Below are positions 21,589 through 32,819 of a stretch of 64,000 nt of DNA, piece by piece. The stretch comes from Asparagopsis taxiformis. Its lineage: Eukaryota; Rhodophyta; Florideophyceae; Bonnemaisoniales; Bonnemaisoniaceae. How positions within the stretch are numbered: the first letter of the stretch is position 1; the number at the start of each line of letters is the position of its first letter. The notes beneath the pieces were generated by a model. It did not search any database. It was not told where the DNA came from and saw only the letters and a program-made list of their open reading frames with translations. A program made the translations under genes and the position numbers. Where the stretch lies: contig JALQPE010000704.1 in the NCBI GenBank assembly GCA_030407315.1, positions 59,145 through 123,144 of the forward strand, read 5' to 3'.

Positions 21589-23112
21589 ATGGAATCTCAG
21601 CGTCGTGAGGAAAATCCAAATGACTGCCTAGCAGGGATTATTCGAGAGGGATTCAGGACAGTGACTGGGGAAGTTCGTCGTATTGGGGAGAGGATGGATG
21701 AAATCGACGATGATCGAACTTCCCATCGCCAGCAAATCGAAAAGCTGATGAGTCGCGCCGAATTTATAGTAACGGAACTGCAGGGTGTGAAAGACATCTG
21801 TGATGGTTTATTACAGCAGAGTCAGGGCAATTCGAAGAAGGGGATGACTGACAAGGAGAGGGACCGGTTGCGCATCTCGCAGTCAGCAGAACTATCGTTT
21901 TCTTACAATTTTCTGTGTGCAGTATTTGGAACTGTGGTACCTTTGCTGGTCGACAAGATTGATGCTGGGGCGACAATTTACACCAACCAAGGAATCTACG
22001 ACCTCCGCGGGTGCCGGTTGCTCTCTGCAATGATGTTTGCGAAGCAGAGCAATGACAAGAGAGATGTGTTCCAATCCAGCACCGGGAAGAACAACATCGA
22101 GCTTCGTTTCCAAGTGGTGATGTCTCTCCTGAGGAATATTCAGAAGGAAAAGTCGGGTACAGGCCGTACAATGGAAGGCTCGAGCTCTGGACGCGATTCG
22201 AATGCGTTCAACATCTGGAAGGAGAACAAGTACATTCCGGACAAAATAATCGAAGAAGTTGTGTATGGTGCTACTGGCGATGGCCGAAACCAGCCTGCTG
22301 GAAGCATTGACGGAGGGGCTAGGAAGCGGAGGAAAACAGATGGAAATGGTGGACAATTGAGCAAGCGTGAAATATCTTTGGCTGTTTCAAAAGTTGCGCA
22401 GACAAAGGTGCTCGGTTTCCTGAACAAGTCTAGAGAGCAGGTGCGCAATCGATTCCTTGTCGAACTGGGGTTCGCTCTAATGTTGGAAAAGGACGCCTCT
22501 ATCACTTTCGAGTTTCCAACTCACGATATCATTCGAGATATGGACGTTATCCCCGATACCCGTGTGACCAACGGAAATCTAAGGCTTGAGGAACGGAAAG
22601 TTGTGGATGACAAGAATTCCGAGATCTTGAAACAATTCATCACTGAGCGGAAAGAGATGGTTGTCATCATTCAGTACGAAGTCGAGATATCGGGATGTAT
22701 GGCCAAAAGGATGATCCGAAGGAGAATCAATATCCTAGAGGTATCCCTGAACACTGCAATTGCATTCCTTCAATGTACGAGTAGAATGGTTTTCCTGCGA
22801 CGTTCCTGCAATTCACTCAGATTTGTCTATGCAATCGCTTCCGGGATTCTAGGAATTTTCAAGGTACAATCAGGTAATACCTTCGAAGGAAGTGTACAGG
22901 ACGAGCTCAAACAATTAGGAAAGGCGATGTTGCCGAGTGAGCGAATCTGCAAGAAGCATCTCTGCGAAGAAGTACTGACAATTACTAACGAGAAATTTGA
23001 TGAACTACATTTCAACCAGAGGAGTACAGCTTTTGAGGAGGATAGTGCACATGGAGATGAAGATGATGGGAATGAAAGCTACGTTGAAGTTTTCCTTGAT
23101 GAGGAGGATTGA
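21589..23112 (+). CDS. Orphan intact ORF, 507 codons, nuclear-protein-like
   Basis: The ATG at 21589 (MESQRREEN) is the first in the frame; the frame itself opens slightly earlier without an ATG. The N-terminal 95 residues are charged and helical, likely coiled coil. A basic cluster ARKRRKTDG (about residue 257 of the ATG form) is a plausible nuclear localisation signal, and the C-terminus is acidic (EEDSAHGDEDDGNE...). The rest is mixed with no family I recognise. It is the only long uninterrupted gene of the 15.1-kb element and is placed just inside the left subterminal zone, so an element-encoded protein (transposase partner or DNA-binding factor) is possible. This is inference from position; it could equally be captured host sequence. 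Confidence 0.7.
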   Translation: MESQRREENPNDCLAGIIREGFRTVTGEVRRIGERMDEIDDDRTSHRQQIEKLMSRAEFIVTELQGVKDICDGLLQQSQGNSKKGMTDKERDRLRISQSAELSFSYNFLCAVFGTVVPLLVDKIDAGATIYTNQGIYDLRGCRLLSAMMFAKQSNDKRDVFQSSTGKNNIELRFQVVMSLLRNIQKEKSGTGRTMEGSSSGRDSNAFNIWKENKYIPDKIIEEVVYGATGDGRNQPAGSIDGGARKRRKTDGNGGQLSKREISLAVSKVAQTKVLGFLNKSREQVRNRFLVELGFALMLEKDASITFEFPTHDIIRDMDVIPDTRVTNGNLRLEERKVVDDKNSEILKQFITERKEMVVIIQYEVEISGCMAKRMIRRRINILEVSLNTAIAFLQCTSRMVFLRRSCNSLRFVYAIASGILGIFKVQSGNTFEGSVQDELKQLGKAMLPSERICKKHLCEEVLTITNEKFDELHFNQRSTAFEEDSAHGDEDDGNESYVEVFLDEED

Positions 23113-24740
23113 TTATGGAAGCGGATAAGTAAAGTTTCATAACCTCTGAAGTAAAATAATTACGACGAGGCAGACTGAGGAGAAATAGAAACCTTTCGAT
23201 ATGAACCTGTCTAGGGCATGAGGGGAAGAATTGCTACGTAAATACCTGGTGTACTGGAAACAAAAGCTATCGTTCTTATTTTTCCGCTCACACTGCGACT
23301 AGAAAGCGTCATATCTACGACGGTTAAGAGTTTTACCCTGTCATTGAGCACGCCTGTAATAGCTTCGGGGCCTGTGCAATCCTATCCAATGCCGTAGCTC
23401 CACCTGGCAGATTAGTGTGGAAAATAATACCGGGTATTATTTTGAGGAATATTTTGCCAAGTGGAGGTCAATCATTGGTACAGAATGTAGACACGCCCTG
23501 GTGGAAGAAACAGGCAAGAAAGATATGAATGATGCATTGATCGATACCATCGACTTAGTCGAGGTAGACTAATTCTGAACTGTCGTGTAGACCCATCTAG
23601 AAAAGATAGACAAACGTTCTACTGGGAGGCGAAATCGTGTACGGTAGGACGAGGTGCATCTACAGGAGAACTATTCTGTCCAACAATAGCATCATTCCCA
23701 ATTCTGTCTAGCTCGCTGCAGATGGTATGTCCGCTGAAGATGCTGGCAGGGAGGTTCAAGTATGCGGTTCCTAAAAGATGTTCCTGGGAACTAGCTCGAG
23801 AGTTCCATATGGGAGAGGGCCCTGAACAGGTTTCCATGTGAATGAGAACGAGTCCGAATACTTTAAATTGGTTTTGTCCGGCAGCTGAGAGTTCTCCTGC
23901 AGTTCTCTACTTTGAGGGACGCAAGTGTCCAGGAGTAAGAATATCTGTGGTTGATACAGTCTTACTCTTCAGACTCTCGAATCAGAACGATAGTGTTACT
24001 CATTCCTCCAGATTTCCTGTATACAGAGGAGCCCACGAGAACAGCATTTGTAGATGAAACAGTCTCTTCATGAGCACCGTCTGTTAGAGTTCCCAAAATT
24101 ATTATGACAGAGGACCCAGAATCGTGTCGTGTTTTCTTCCACTAGAAAATGGTATAGTTAGGGAATATAGAAATGGAAGGATCTTGAGTACTTTATAGGT
24201 CGTATTATTTTCCAAAGTGGATTGGTAGCTCTTTTCTCACCCAGTTGAAAGTCTATTCAGAGGATTGTAATGTCATTATGGGCACGCAATAGTCCATTAC
24301 ATATCGATCCATCCAGGATCAAAAGATATGTTGAGATTCGCAAAATCGACTGAAAGCTTGTCGACGACATCAACTAGAGTATTCCCGTCTACAGCTATTA
24401 TGAAATCAACTCTAAAACTGGTCGGTTCATTGAGGGCGAGATAGAGATAATGAATGGTGAACATCCTCCAGGAATTGTAATCATACCCATAGCAAATGAT
24501 GGGCTCCCGGAGGACTATACTGTTCCTATTATTGAGTTGGAGGTCGACAAGTCTCCAACTACAAATGCATCTTTCCTTCTGGATACTGTAAAAGTTTCGA
24601 TCCCAGATGAAATGGAATGGTATCCATGCAGGAAAACATAATGCTCTCTTCGAAAATGCATCTTACTTGAAGATGAACAGGATACTACTGCCAATGACCG
24701 TCATGCATCCAAGCTTAATAATTTCGACTTTTCTCAAATA
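23113..24740. other. Interior DNA of the 15.1-kb element; one solo hairpin unit
   Basis: Short unsupported ORFs only (for example 24450-24641 on +, 63 codons). At 23395-23465 lies a single degenerate copy of the 118-bp satellite unit, recognisable by AATAATACCGGGTATTATT. Confidence 0.5.
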
Positions 24741-24741
24741 C

Positions 24742-25060
24742 TAGACTGCACCTGAAAAAGGCTCCAACACAGCCATGGACTATACCCGGTATTATTTTGG
24801 GTACGCCAAGTACAGGTGCAGTACTGCTATTGGCTGCCGGTCGGCAGGCCGCCTGTAGCCAATGGCAGTGCTGCACCTGTCATTTGGTATGGTAAAATAA
24901 TACCCGGTATTATTTTGGGTATGCCAAGTACAGGTGCAGTACTGCCATTGGCTGCCGGTCGGCAGGCCGCCTGTAGCCAATGGCAGTGCTGCACCTGGCA
25001 TTTGGTATGGAAAAACTATACCCGGTATTATTTTGGGTATGCCATGTACTCGTGGTACTG
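24742..25060 (+). repeat. 118-bp hairpin satellite, array 1 (about 2.5 units)
   Basis: Each unit has a dyad centred on ATACCCGGTATTATTTTGGG and a second long inverted repeat, ACAGGTGCAGTACTGCCATTGGC...GCCAATGGCAGTGCTGCACCTG. The ACCCGG position recurs at 24784, 24902 and 25020. The array begins with CTAGACTGCACCTGAAAAAG, nearly the same left flank as array 2. Confidence 0.88.
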
Positions 25061-25259
25061 TGACGAGCATGACTGCTGCCAGATCCGTATGAATCGGCAC
25101 GTGAGTCTGTGAGTTCCCGGTCGTGCGCTCGGGAGCGTGCTGACTTGAATTGCATATCGGTTGAGTGAGTTTAGGGGGTGATTGTGATAAGATTGTGGAG
25201 GAAGGAAGGGAACACGAGCGCTGGACTAAGCTGCTGATGTTGAGCGCAAATTCTGGTTG

Positions 25260-26560
25260 ATCATCAAGTGGATTCAACAATTCAAGCGCGTGCCAGTCAA
25301 TTTTTTTTGGCGATATTCTCATGGTTCTTCTTCATTGCATGGAATTTAGCACCAAAAATAAGCACAACTCCATCATTTCGAAATGCATCCACACCACGTC
25401 TCGTCTCGTCGCATCGCACCGTCCGACGCGCCGCAGCGCAGGCAGCGCGACACGTGCAATATTTATCATGCGAGTCAGCGACTCGCGTCAGGTGGCTCGA
25501 GCAACGGCAGCTATTCCTGGACGCTGGGGCGCGGCGGTCACGTGATACGGACGCACAGACTCTGCGGAGCAGTGCGGCGCGGCGCATCGAGCGGACGCCG
25601 GAGCGGGCGCACAGGGGGAGCGTGCACTCGGTTGCGACGCAAGAGGCACACGACATATGGATGTGATCTACACGCAGCAACGGGCGGCATGACGCAATCG
25701 ACGTCTCTCGAGTCCCACATGTGGGACGACACGACTGTGCGGCAGCACGCCACGCGATGGCATGGCATACTGGGAAACGGTCCGGTCGGTACGCGCTTTC
25801 CGCGTCGATGATGTGCCGTGCGCGCGCGTGTGCGCAACATCCAACGCTCCCATGGCGTCAGACTTGTGCGTATACCATTCGTCGCCCTGCAATGCAACGA
25901 CGTGTCGTCTCACGACAAGTCGCGACATACCCCGGGGCAAGTGGCCACTTGTCGGCCAACCATCTTGTGTGAAATCAGCGCTTGCATCACGACGACACTC
26001 GCTCGCGGGTCCGCTCTCGATCCGTCGACGACAAGTATGCCCAACATGGCCAGAGGCGATCTCTTGCACACGATTGCCGTCAACGGACAGAAACCGGACG
26101 CGTGAGCGAGCGACCCACGGATGAAGCGCATCTGATCCGAGCCGATCTGAGCCGAGCCTCGCACAACTCGCCGATGGCCATGCGTTGCATCCGATGCGTC
26201 GACGCATCGCGAGTGTTTTATACCCGCGAGATTGCGCACCAATGACGTGACTCGACATCATATCGAGGCGATCATCGCCTCGATCTCTCGATAGCTTGAT
26301 TTGTACCCGCGCTAGCACGCGCGTGATTCTACGTCGTGATACGTTGCATTCCATCCACTTGCACGCACAATTCATCACTCGCGGGAGATGGACCGCGCGT
26401 CGGAAGGTGGATGCAATTGAGGAATACACCGTCTGAATCCATGCAGAGCGACCTCGCCCACTGTCCCGTCATACACGAGCACACACGCTGTAATCGCCCT
26501 CCGAGTAGCCCATCACCGTCCTACCGACCGGACTGAATTGACGAGCGTGCCGCGACATTT
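25260..26560. other. GC-rich island rich in CG dinucleotides
   Basis: Long overlapping ORFs exist on both strands (longest 25668-26429, minus), a consequence of few stop codons in GC-rich sequence. No domain is recognised in any frame, so no gene is called. The composition differs sharply from the AT-rich flanks. Confidence 0.4.
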
Positions 26561-26582
26561 ATACTCTGTTTTACATTATAAT

Positions 26583-26613
26583 GTGTGTGTGTTAACTATA
26601 CACACACACACAC
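26583..26613. repeat. (GT)n/(AC)n dinucleotide dyad
   Basis: GTGTGTGTGT and ACACACACACACAC are separated by TTAACTAT, so the two blocks can form a hairpin. Confidence 0.85.
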
Positions 26614-26673
26614 GCTCTAGTTAGCCTCTTCCATCCCAGCCCAGCCGTCACAATAAGTAGCGCTCCACGACCG

Positions 26674-27030
26674 TTAAATCTCTCGCATATGATTCCTCAC
26701 CCAGTCCGGAAGCGACTTGCCGCACTCCAGGTGCCATTCGAAGCGGTCGTCATAGTCCAGCAGCGCACGAAACTTTTCCTCCCTGAACCGGATCGAAAAG
26801 TAGCATTTCGAATATTTGCGCGCCCGATGGTGCACAAACACGCTGGCCAAATACCCGACCTTGAGATGCGCCTTACGCGCGTCGAGGAAAAAAGGTCATA
26901 TGTTCATTCACCTGTAATTCCTCCCGCCACGCGTGCCGTCGCAGCACATCGGTGCGTGCAATAAACGCGTTGTGCACCACGTCCACCGCCTCAATACAAA
27001 AGTATGCGGTTCTAAACGAATTCATCCTCT
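26674..27030 (-). pseudogene. Glycosyltransferase fragment (GT2/beta-1,4-GalNAc-transferase-like)
   Basis: On the minus strand, two frames joined by one shift near 26895 give VDVVHNAFIARTDVL, NEHMTFFLDARK, KVGYLASVFVHH and EEKFRALLDYDDRFEWHL, ending at a stop at 26676-26674. The order HNxFxARTD...NEHxxFFL...VxxH resembles the C-terminal half of beta-1,4-N-acetylgalactosaminyltransferase-type enzymes, which transfer sugars in the Golgi. Only this half is present and it is frameshifted. It abuts the ALG12 relic on the same strand, so both may derive from neighbouring or fused captured segments. The family call is by motif recall, not by search. Confidence 0.5.
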
Positions 27031-28582
27031 TCTCAAGTAGATACCCGCGAAACTCAGTTGCGCATGAATGACGCTGAACCCCTCATGAGATCCTTGTGCT
27101 GAAATGAGATGAGTGAAACTTCTCCACTCAATCTTTCCAACATCCTCCTCTTTGGAATACTTCCATTGCGGACACTTTCTGCCATGGTCATACACAAATT
27201 GTGTGATCCCATTCATAGCACTATCCACATCGATGTGAACCCTCGCTTCCCCACACATACCGCTCTGCGAATACAGCCTCCCCTCTATCTCGTGCATTTT
27301 GCGCATCGCAACTCCCGACGGATAATTTGCTCGTGATGCCGACACAGACACAATTGTCTGCAATGTGCTTGCAGCCAAATTTGCCAGAACCAACATAAAT
27401 ACAACTGCATCTCAAATTAACCACCACCTTTGCACCTTCACGATCTCTGTCTCCCTGCCTCTCCAGTTGGCGAATATCATCTCCATCTGACCCTTCTGTC
27501 CTCGATACGCGCTATCCGCCGCAACCGCTGCAGCAACGTTAAGAACGGGGGGGGAGGGCATAGAAAATAAATCGCAGCTCCTTGTGAGGCAGCACGGAAT
27601 ACATCATGACAAAGCCCACAACGGGCATTACCAATGATAAATGATAACAAAAGTTGCCGCCGCGAAATCACTGCTAACATGGCCGCTACATACGATCAAC
27701 CCAATGCTCGCGGAAGAGCATTTGTAAAGTACCAGTGGAAGGGCTCGGTGCCCCATGCAGAGCTCTTGTTTACTACCATGTTGAAATAAAACACTTCCAA
27801 TTCCGGATAGCTTGGACGATGCCAGAAGTATGATTCAACCAGTATACTCAAGATCGCTGTGAGAACAGCAGCATACCCGCCTTTTATAATTGTTGGTATG
27901 AATTGAATACTCTTCGTTGCAAGCTCCATTAGCTGTGTCGTGAAAATGTATAGACAGAGTTCGGAGCGGAAGAGCGCACACGCAATCGATAATGTATAAT
28001 AGCATTGTACGCTGCATGGTTGCATGTGGATCGCATACGATAGGCGAATGCCAAGTTAGTCAGAACGAGAGCGAAGACGTTTAGTAGAGTTCGACTAGCG
28101 TAGAAAAGTAGATGAAATTGGGAGGCTGTGATTAATGTGTAGAAAGTACCGGTGGATTGCGTGAAGCGATTTGATAAAGAGTTGCGAATGATGAGCTGTG
28201 AGATTGTCGTGAGGATGCCCAGAATTATTCTAATAAGATGTAGAGCTGCAAATGACGATAAGTGAAAGATAGCCTTTGGAATGTAGGATAATGTGGATAT
28301 GACTAATGGGTCGATGAAGGTACGCGGCACTACACCAGGGAATTACATATGGTCAAATGATGCCATGTTGCGCCATGACTTGTGGAGAAGATCATGGGTT
28401 GCCTGCATGTTGAAACTCTCCTCCACCTGTGGACATTTGATTAAATCTGTGAGAGTGAATGAAGGCTACACAGTTGTTGGGATGGTTTGTTGTTTGCTTA
28501 CCTTTCAAAACGGAGCTAGAACAACGTACACAATTGTGATTCTAAGCAATAAGAAAGCTTCCAAATGAACCCACTTTGTCAT
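27022..28582 (-). pseudogene. ALG12: ALG12 relic (dolichyl-P-Man alpha-1,6-mannosyltransferase), with intron
   Basis: Starts with ATG at 28582. Exon 1 (28582-28502) ends LAPF-stop-K and exon 2 continues VEESFNMQATHDLL, the strongly conserved KVEESFN site of ALG12. Further landmarks in order: FPGVVPRTFI (about 28330), ASQFHLLFYASRTLLNVFAL (about 28130), FNMVVNKSSAWGTEPFHWYFTNALPRAL (27795-27700), [11 protein letters not shown] (about 27585), and a C-terminal part with NYPSGVAM and VHIDVDSA (27330-27200). ALG12 adds the eighth mannose to the lipid-linked N-glycan precursor in the ER lumen. Stops (TGA in exon 1, TAA near 28347) and several frameshifts make it non-functional. It is nearly full length, so a whole gene was captured by the 15.1-kb element. 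Confidence 0.85.
28427..28501 (-). other. Spliceosomal intron in the ALG12 relic (75 bp)
   Basis: Donor GTAAGC follows exon 1 and the acceptor is TGTCCACAG; removing 28501-28427 joins K to VEESFN in register with the conserved ALG12 site. It shows the capture was at DNA level, not through a spliced transcript. Confidence 0.75.
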
Positions 28583-28832
28583 CTTGTGTGTTGGTTGTGT
28601 TGGGACAGAGAGATTATAAATATGAAGTTGTTTCCCTCGGTCTCCTTCGATGATGATCGAAATCGAATCTGAGAATCATAATGCGATAGCGCACATAATT
28701 TGAAAGGACTGACGCGCATGCACCGTGGTCAAAGGTTGGAATGTTTGTGACAACGCACAGCCTGCAAAACTATCATTGTCGTTCTTTTCCAGTTCCTTGC
28801 GGCGTTTGCTTGCAACCAGCTTGTGTTGAACG

Positions 28833-30947
28833 ATGATGGCAGCCGAATCAAAAGAAATTGAAGAAGATTGTCTAGAAACATTTATGGATGCTGTAGACGC
28901 GCGAACAGTACGCCAGCAGCTTCTTCACAGCACCATTTCAAATGGTTTCATGTCCTTTGCCAGGGAGCGGTATCGTGACCCGTACTCTATCGAACTTACG
29001 TACAATTGTGCCTGCGTGATATTTATCTCGATTGACATGATATAACTGACGACCAAGCTGTAACTTGCTAAACACAGGCCTAAGTCATCGCGTGCATGAC
29101 CATCGCAAGGATGTTAAATCTACGTCAGTCTAGTCTCGAATATTAGTATATATACTAGTATATATACTAGACTACACCTAAAAAAAGGTCCAGCACAGCC
29201 ATGGGCCCAGCTTGTGGAGTCAGACTGCAACCACTGGCTGTGTTGCACCTGGCTTTTGTCTGGCAAAATAATACCCGGTATTATTTTGGGTATGCCAAGT
29301 ACAGGTGCAGTACTGTCATTGGCCAGAGGCCGCCAGCCGTCCGGCAGCCACTGGCAGTGCTGCACCTGTCATTTGGTATGGCAAAATAATACCCGGTATT
29401 ATTTTGGGTATGCCAAGTACAGGTGCAGCACTGCCATTGGCTACAGGCGGCCGGCAGCCTGTAGCCAATGGCAGTGCTGCACCTGGCTTTTGTATGGCAA
29501 AATAATACCCGGTATTATTTTGGGTCTGCTAAGTACAGGTGCAGTGCTGCCATTGGCTGCCGGTCGGCCGGCCGCCTGTAGCCAATGGCAGTGCTGCACC
29601 TGTCATTTGGTATGGAAAAATAATACCCGGTATTATTTTGGGTATGCCAAGTACAGGTGCAGTACTGCCATTGGCTGCCGGTCTGCCGGCCGCCTGTAGC
29701 CACTGGCAGTGCTGCACCTGTCATTTGATATGGCAAAATAATACCCGGTATTATTTTGGGTATGCCAAGTACAGGTGCAGTACTGTCATTGGCTGCCGGT
29801 CGGCCGGCCGCCTGTAGCCAATGGCAGTGCTGCACCTGCCATTTGGTACGGAAAAATAATACCCGGTATTATTTTGGGTATGCCAAGTACAGGTGCAGTA
29901 CTGCCATTGGCTGCCGGTCTGCCGGCCGCCTGTAGCCACTGGCAGTGCTGCACCTGTCATTTGATATGGCAAAATAATACCCGGTATTATTTTGGGTATG
30001 CCAAGTACAGGTGCAGTACTGTCATTGGCCAGGGGAGGCCGGCAGCCTGTAGCCAATGGCAGTGCTGCACCTGGCATTTGGTATGGCAAAATAATACCCG
30101 GTATTATTTTGGGTCAGCCAAGTACAGGTGCAGCACGACCATTGGCTACCGGTCGACTGAAGCATCGGAGAAGTAAGACTCGCTGCGTGAACTCCTGGTA
30201 ACCAGGTACAAGGATTTTATCAGTGCTGCAGAAAAGGTGTACTCCATGTGTGAAGCAAGTTCACTTCCTGTCTGCGATTCTCTCCGCAATATGGCCAGAT
30301 CCGCCTCAGAAATTCGAGAGACGTTTTTATCTGAAGGCTACATAGGTTCTCCTCTATAGAGGAGAGCAGTTATACCCACAACCGATGATCTTGAGGGCGA
30401 GAAAACTGTTCACGCGGTTTGATGCACTCTTAAACAAATTTTTGATACCCCGGAGGTACTCTATGCAAATTTAGAGGCAGACTATATCTACTGCGTCGCT
30501 GAACGATATTCTCTCGCTGCAGATAATTATCGTAAACTCACTAATACAGAAGTAATTGAATGCATTGCAAGTCTATTTGCAGAATGTAGGTGGAAACAAG
30601 TTGAAGTCGTTTTGGCGGCCTCTTCGAATCGCTCACTCGCAAAGTTGGATAGCATAGCAGTTGTAAGCGACAAGAGTAGCATTCTAGTGTTTCAATCCTT
30701 CGGTTTGTGATAGTTTGCTTTATTCAAATATATTCTACGGGACATTTGCGCAACATGGTGGGAAGTGGCTCTTGCAATGGTACAGGACAGAGATGCATTC
30801 TTGGACAGGGTCGTCCGGAAGCTAATCGATGCCATTCCAGGCAGTGAACTGGGAATTCACACTTTAGGAAATCGGCTGCATTCATTCAACTCGATCAATG
30901 GCATGATACAATCTGAACTCAAGGCACTACAAAAGGCGCGAATGTGA
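28833..30947 (+). pseudogene. COG1/Vps51-like tethering-complex gene fragments, split by a satellite array
   Basis: A first piece (28836-29010) reads MAAESKEIEEDCLETFMDAV...RQQLLHSTISNG and stops being gene-like at a possible GT donor. After the hairpin array a second piece resumes at about 30185: RYKDFISAAEKVYSMCEASS, then DTPEVLYANLEADYIYCVAERY (about 30450) and a 60-codon ORF (30765-30947). The pattern of a YKD-type coil followed by a leucine-rich P-x-x-L-x-x-A/LE segment resembles the N-terminal part of COG1, a Golgi vesicle tether. Stops and shifts interrupt it. The identification is tentative; the continuity of protein-like sequence across several hundred bases is clearer than its name. 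Confidence 0.35.
29166..30160 (+). repeat. 118-bp hairpin satellite, array 2 (eight units)
   Basis: ACCCGG recurs at 29273, 29391, 29507, 29625, 29743, 29861, 29979 and 30095, giving periods of 118, 116, 118, 118, 118, 118 and 116 bp. Each unit has two dyads, AATAATACCCGGTATTATT and the long ACAGGTGCAG...CTGCACCTGT stem. The array starts with CTAGACTACACCTAAAAAAGG, as array 1 does, which suggests a defined repeat boundary. Open frames on both strands follow from this sequence and are not genes. Confidence 0.92.
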
Positions 30948-31017
30948 CTTTCAAACACGTGTTTGAGAGTGTACACTCTTTAGCCTTCCTGGATCTGTTT
31001 AACCTTCTGCGGCAGAC

Positions 31018-32427
31018 GTGGTGGAATCAGGTCTTTGTTCAAAGTGCCGTGAAAATGGTACTGGGCCAACATGCAAACATTACCGTTCTGAATACTGCAG
31101 TATCCATGGTTCAGTAACCATGGTTCACCGAAGTGGAAAGGCGAATGCATTCATTGAGGGAGAATGAAAATTATGAGATAATTGAGCTAGATGAGAACGG
31201 TGAGATTAATGAAAGCGAGGAACGGGAAGAAGAACGGGTCCGCAACATAACGCAAGTATACAGTTTCAAGGAGCAGTACAAACGATTTTGCTGCTGCTGG
31301 CTTCGATTATTCCCAAGTTTGGAAGTCCAGGTGTCCAAAATGGCATGGAAGAATGGCTCGCCGACTTCAACCAATTGAAGAAGGAGCACGGTTGTGCCAA
31401 GGAGGTGTTTGAAGCCGAGCGTACATTATTGGCTAGAATGGACGAAGTGAACATGTCTTCGAAGAGAAGTACGCTCCTGGACGGAGACGAAGATACGATG
31501 CGCCTGACATAATATGACCTACTACATCATTTCACCCTATCAACCCTACCTGCGCGCAATTTCGAGTTCTCCAACGGCAAAGCGGTAGCAGAAGTAGATT
31601 TTGGAGCCAAACGAGGAATTCTGGTTTACCTGTGATCACTACAGAAAGCGGCAAAGGGATCTGAAGGCGAATCGGCCAAAGTGGTGATGAGTGCTGAGAT
31701 AAGGCATTGTGCTGTTTGTATGGCCGAGTTTAATATGGAACAGATGCGAACTACGTTGTTTGTGTGTGGTCATGCATTTTGGTGCGACTGCACATTAATG
31801 ATGATTAAGAAACAGGAGTTGCGAACGAGAGTACAGAGCATTGCTTGTACGACGTGTCGTGTACGTTGCCCTGTAGATGAAATTAGTTTTACTGTTCCTG
31901 GTGGACTTGGAAAAAGGAAAGGTCATGGTAGTGGGCTGCCGCCGTCACCCGGTTCACAAGAAGAGGAAGACATAGACGCTTTGATCTCGCCAAGTCGAAA
32001 ACGACAAAAGGCGGAGACGACTAGCGGTGAACGGAAGTCAATTTTTTATGACAGCAAAGCTGCGGTGCGCGGCTTTGTTGGAGCTAAAGCAAGTCCTATT
32101 ATCCGATTGCTGCGCGGCATATGGCAAGTGGACGCTACGCGGAAAGTTACGGTATTCTCCGAGTGGCAAAGCGTGCTGCAAATGATCTCGACAGCACTCG
32201 AAACGAACGGTATCACGCATTTGAATGGGGCGCTTGAGAAAGGTCCTATGGTGTTTGCGAAGATGGTGGACAAGTTCAAATCAAGCATAGATTTCAACGT
32301 TCTTTTACTACCTCTGCATCGTGCAGGTGCTGGTCTCAATCTTACAGAAGCGAGTCATGTGGTGTTGGTGGAGCCGAGTATGAATATATCTTTGGAAGCG
32401 CAGGCTGGAAGAGACGAGTCTTGCTAG
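31018..32427 (+). pseudogene. SHPRH-like gene fragment (RING finger plus SNF2 helicase C-terminal domain)
   Basis: Pieces in order on +: SGLCSKCRENGTGPTCKHYRSE (about 31030, the C-x2-C...C hinge of SHPRH), a coil-rich part (31133-31512), then an ORF at 31681-32427. That ORF has a RING finger (CAVCMAEF...CGHAFWCDCT...CTTCR, residues 9-60), an acidic linker, and a helicase-C half with KVTVFSEWQSVL, VLLLPLHRAGAGLNLTEASHVVLVEP and EAQAGRD. SHPRH is an ATP-dependent chromatin-associated E3 ligase acting in DNA damage tolerance. The last motif is cut before the expected H-R-I-G-Q, and the N-terminal ATPase lobe is missing, so it is a captured fragment. Confidence 0.7.
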
Positions 32428-32454
32428 GCATAGTGTAGCTGGGATCGTCCTGAG

Positions 32455-32815
32455 TCTGGTGAAAATAATACCGGGTATAGTTCCTGGGATCCAATGTCCA
32501 GGTGCAATGCACTCATTGGTCGGCAGAGCTGGCTGCTGTGCCGCCAATCAGTGCACTGCACCTGGTTTGGTGATTTGAAAATAATACCGGGTATAGTTTC
32601 TGGGTTTCAATGTCCAGGTGTAGTGCGCTTATTGGCCACACCGCAACCATCTCATCCCGCCGATGATTGCAATGCACCTGGTTTGGCTAAGTGAAAGTAA
32701 CCTAATACCGGGTATAGTTCCTGGGTTCCGATGGACAGGTGCACTGCGCTCATTGGTATGCTAGGCTGGCTGCTGTGCCGCTAATGAGTGTACTACACCT
32801 GATTTGGTGTTTGGA
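32455..32815 (+). repeat. Hairpin satellite, array 3 (three diverged units of 117-121 bp)
   Basis: AATACCGGGTATAG recurs at about 32467, 32584 and 32703, each followed by a diverged CAGGTGCA...TGCACCTG stem. It lies immediately after the SHPRH fragment. Clearly related to arrays 1 and 2 but a separate subfamily. Confidence 0.8.
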
Positions 32816-32819
32816 GAAG

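Noticed and set aside
25668..26429. 253-codon minus-strand ORF
   Set aside because: It lies in GC-rich DNA where several overlapping frames are equally open; no domain seen.
29214..30176. Long ORFs on both strands across the hairpin array
   Set aside because: The 118-bp period is not a multiple of three and the same units read open in several frames, so they are repeat artefacts.
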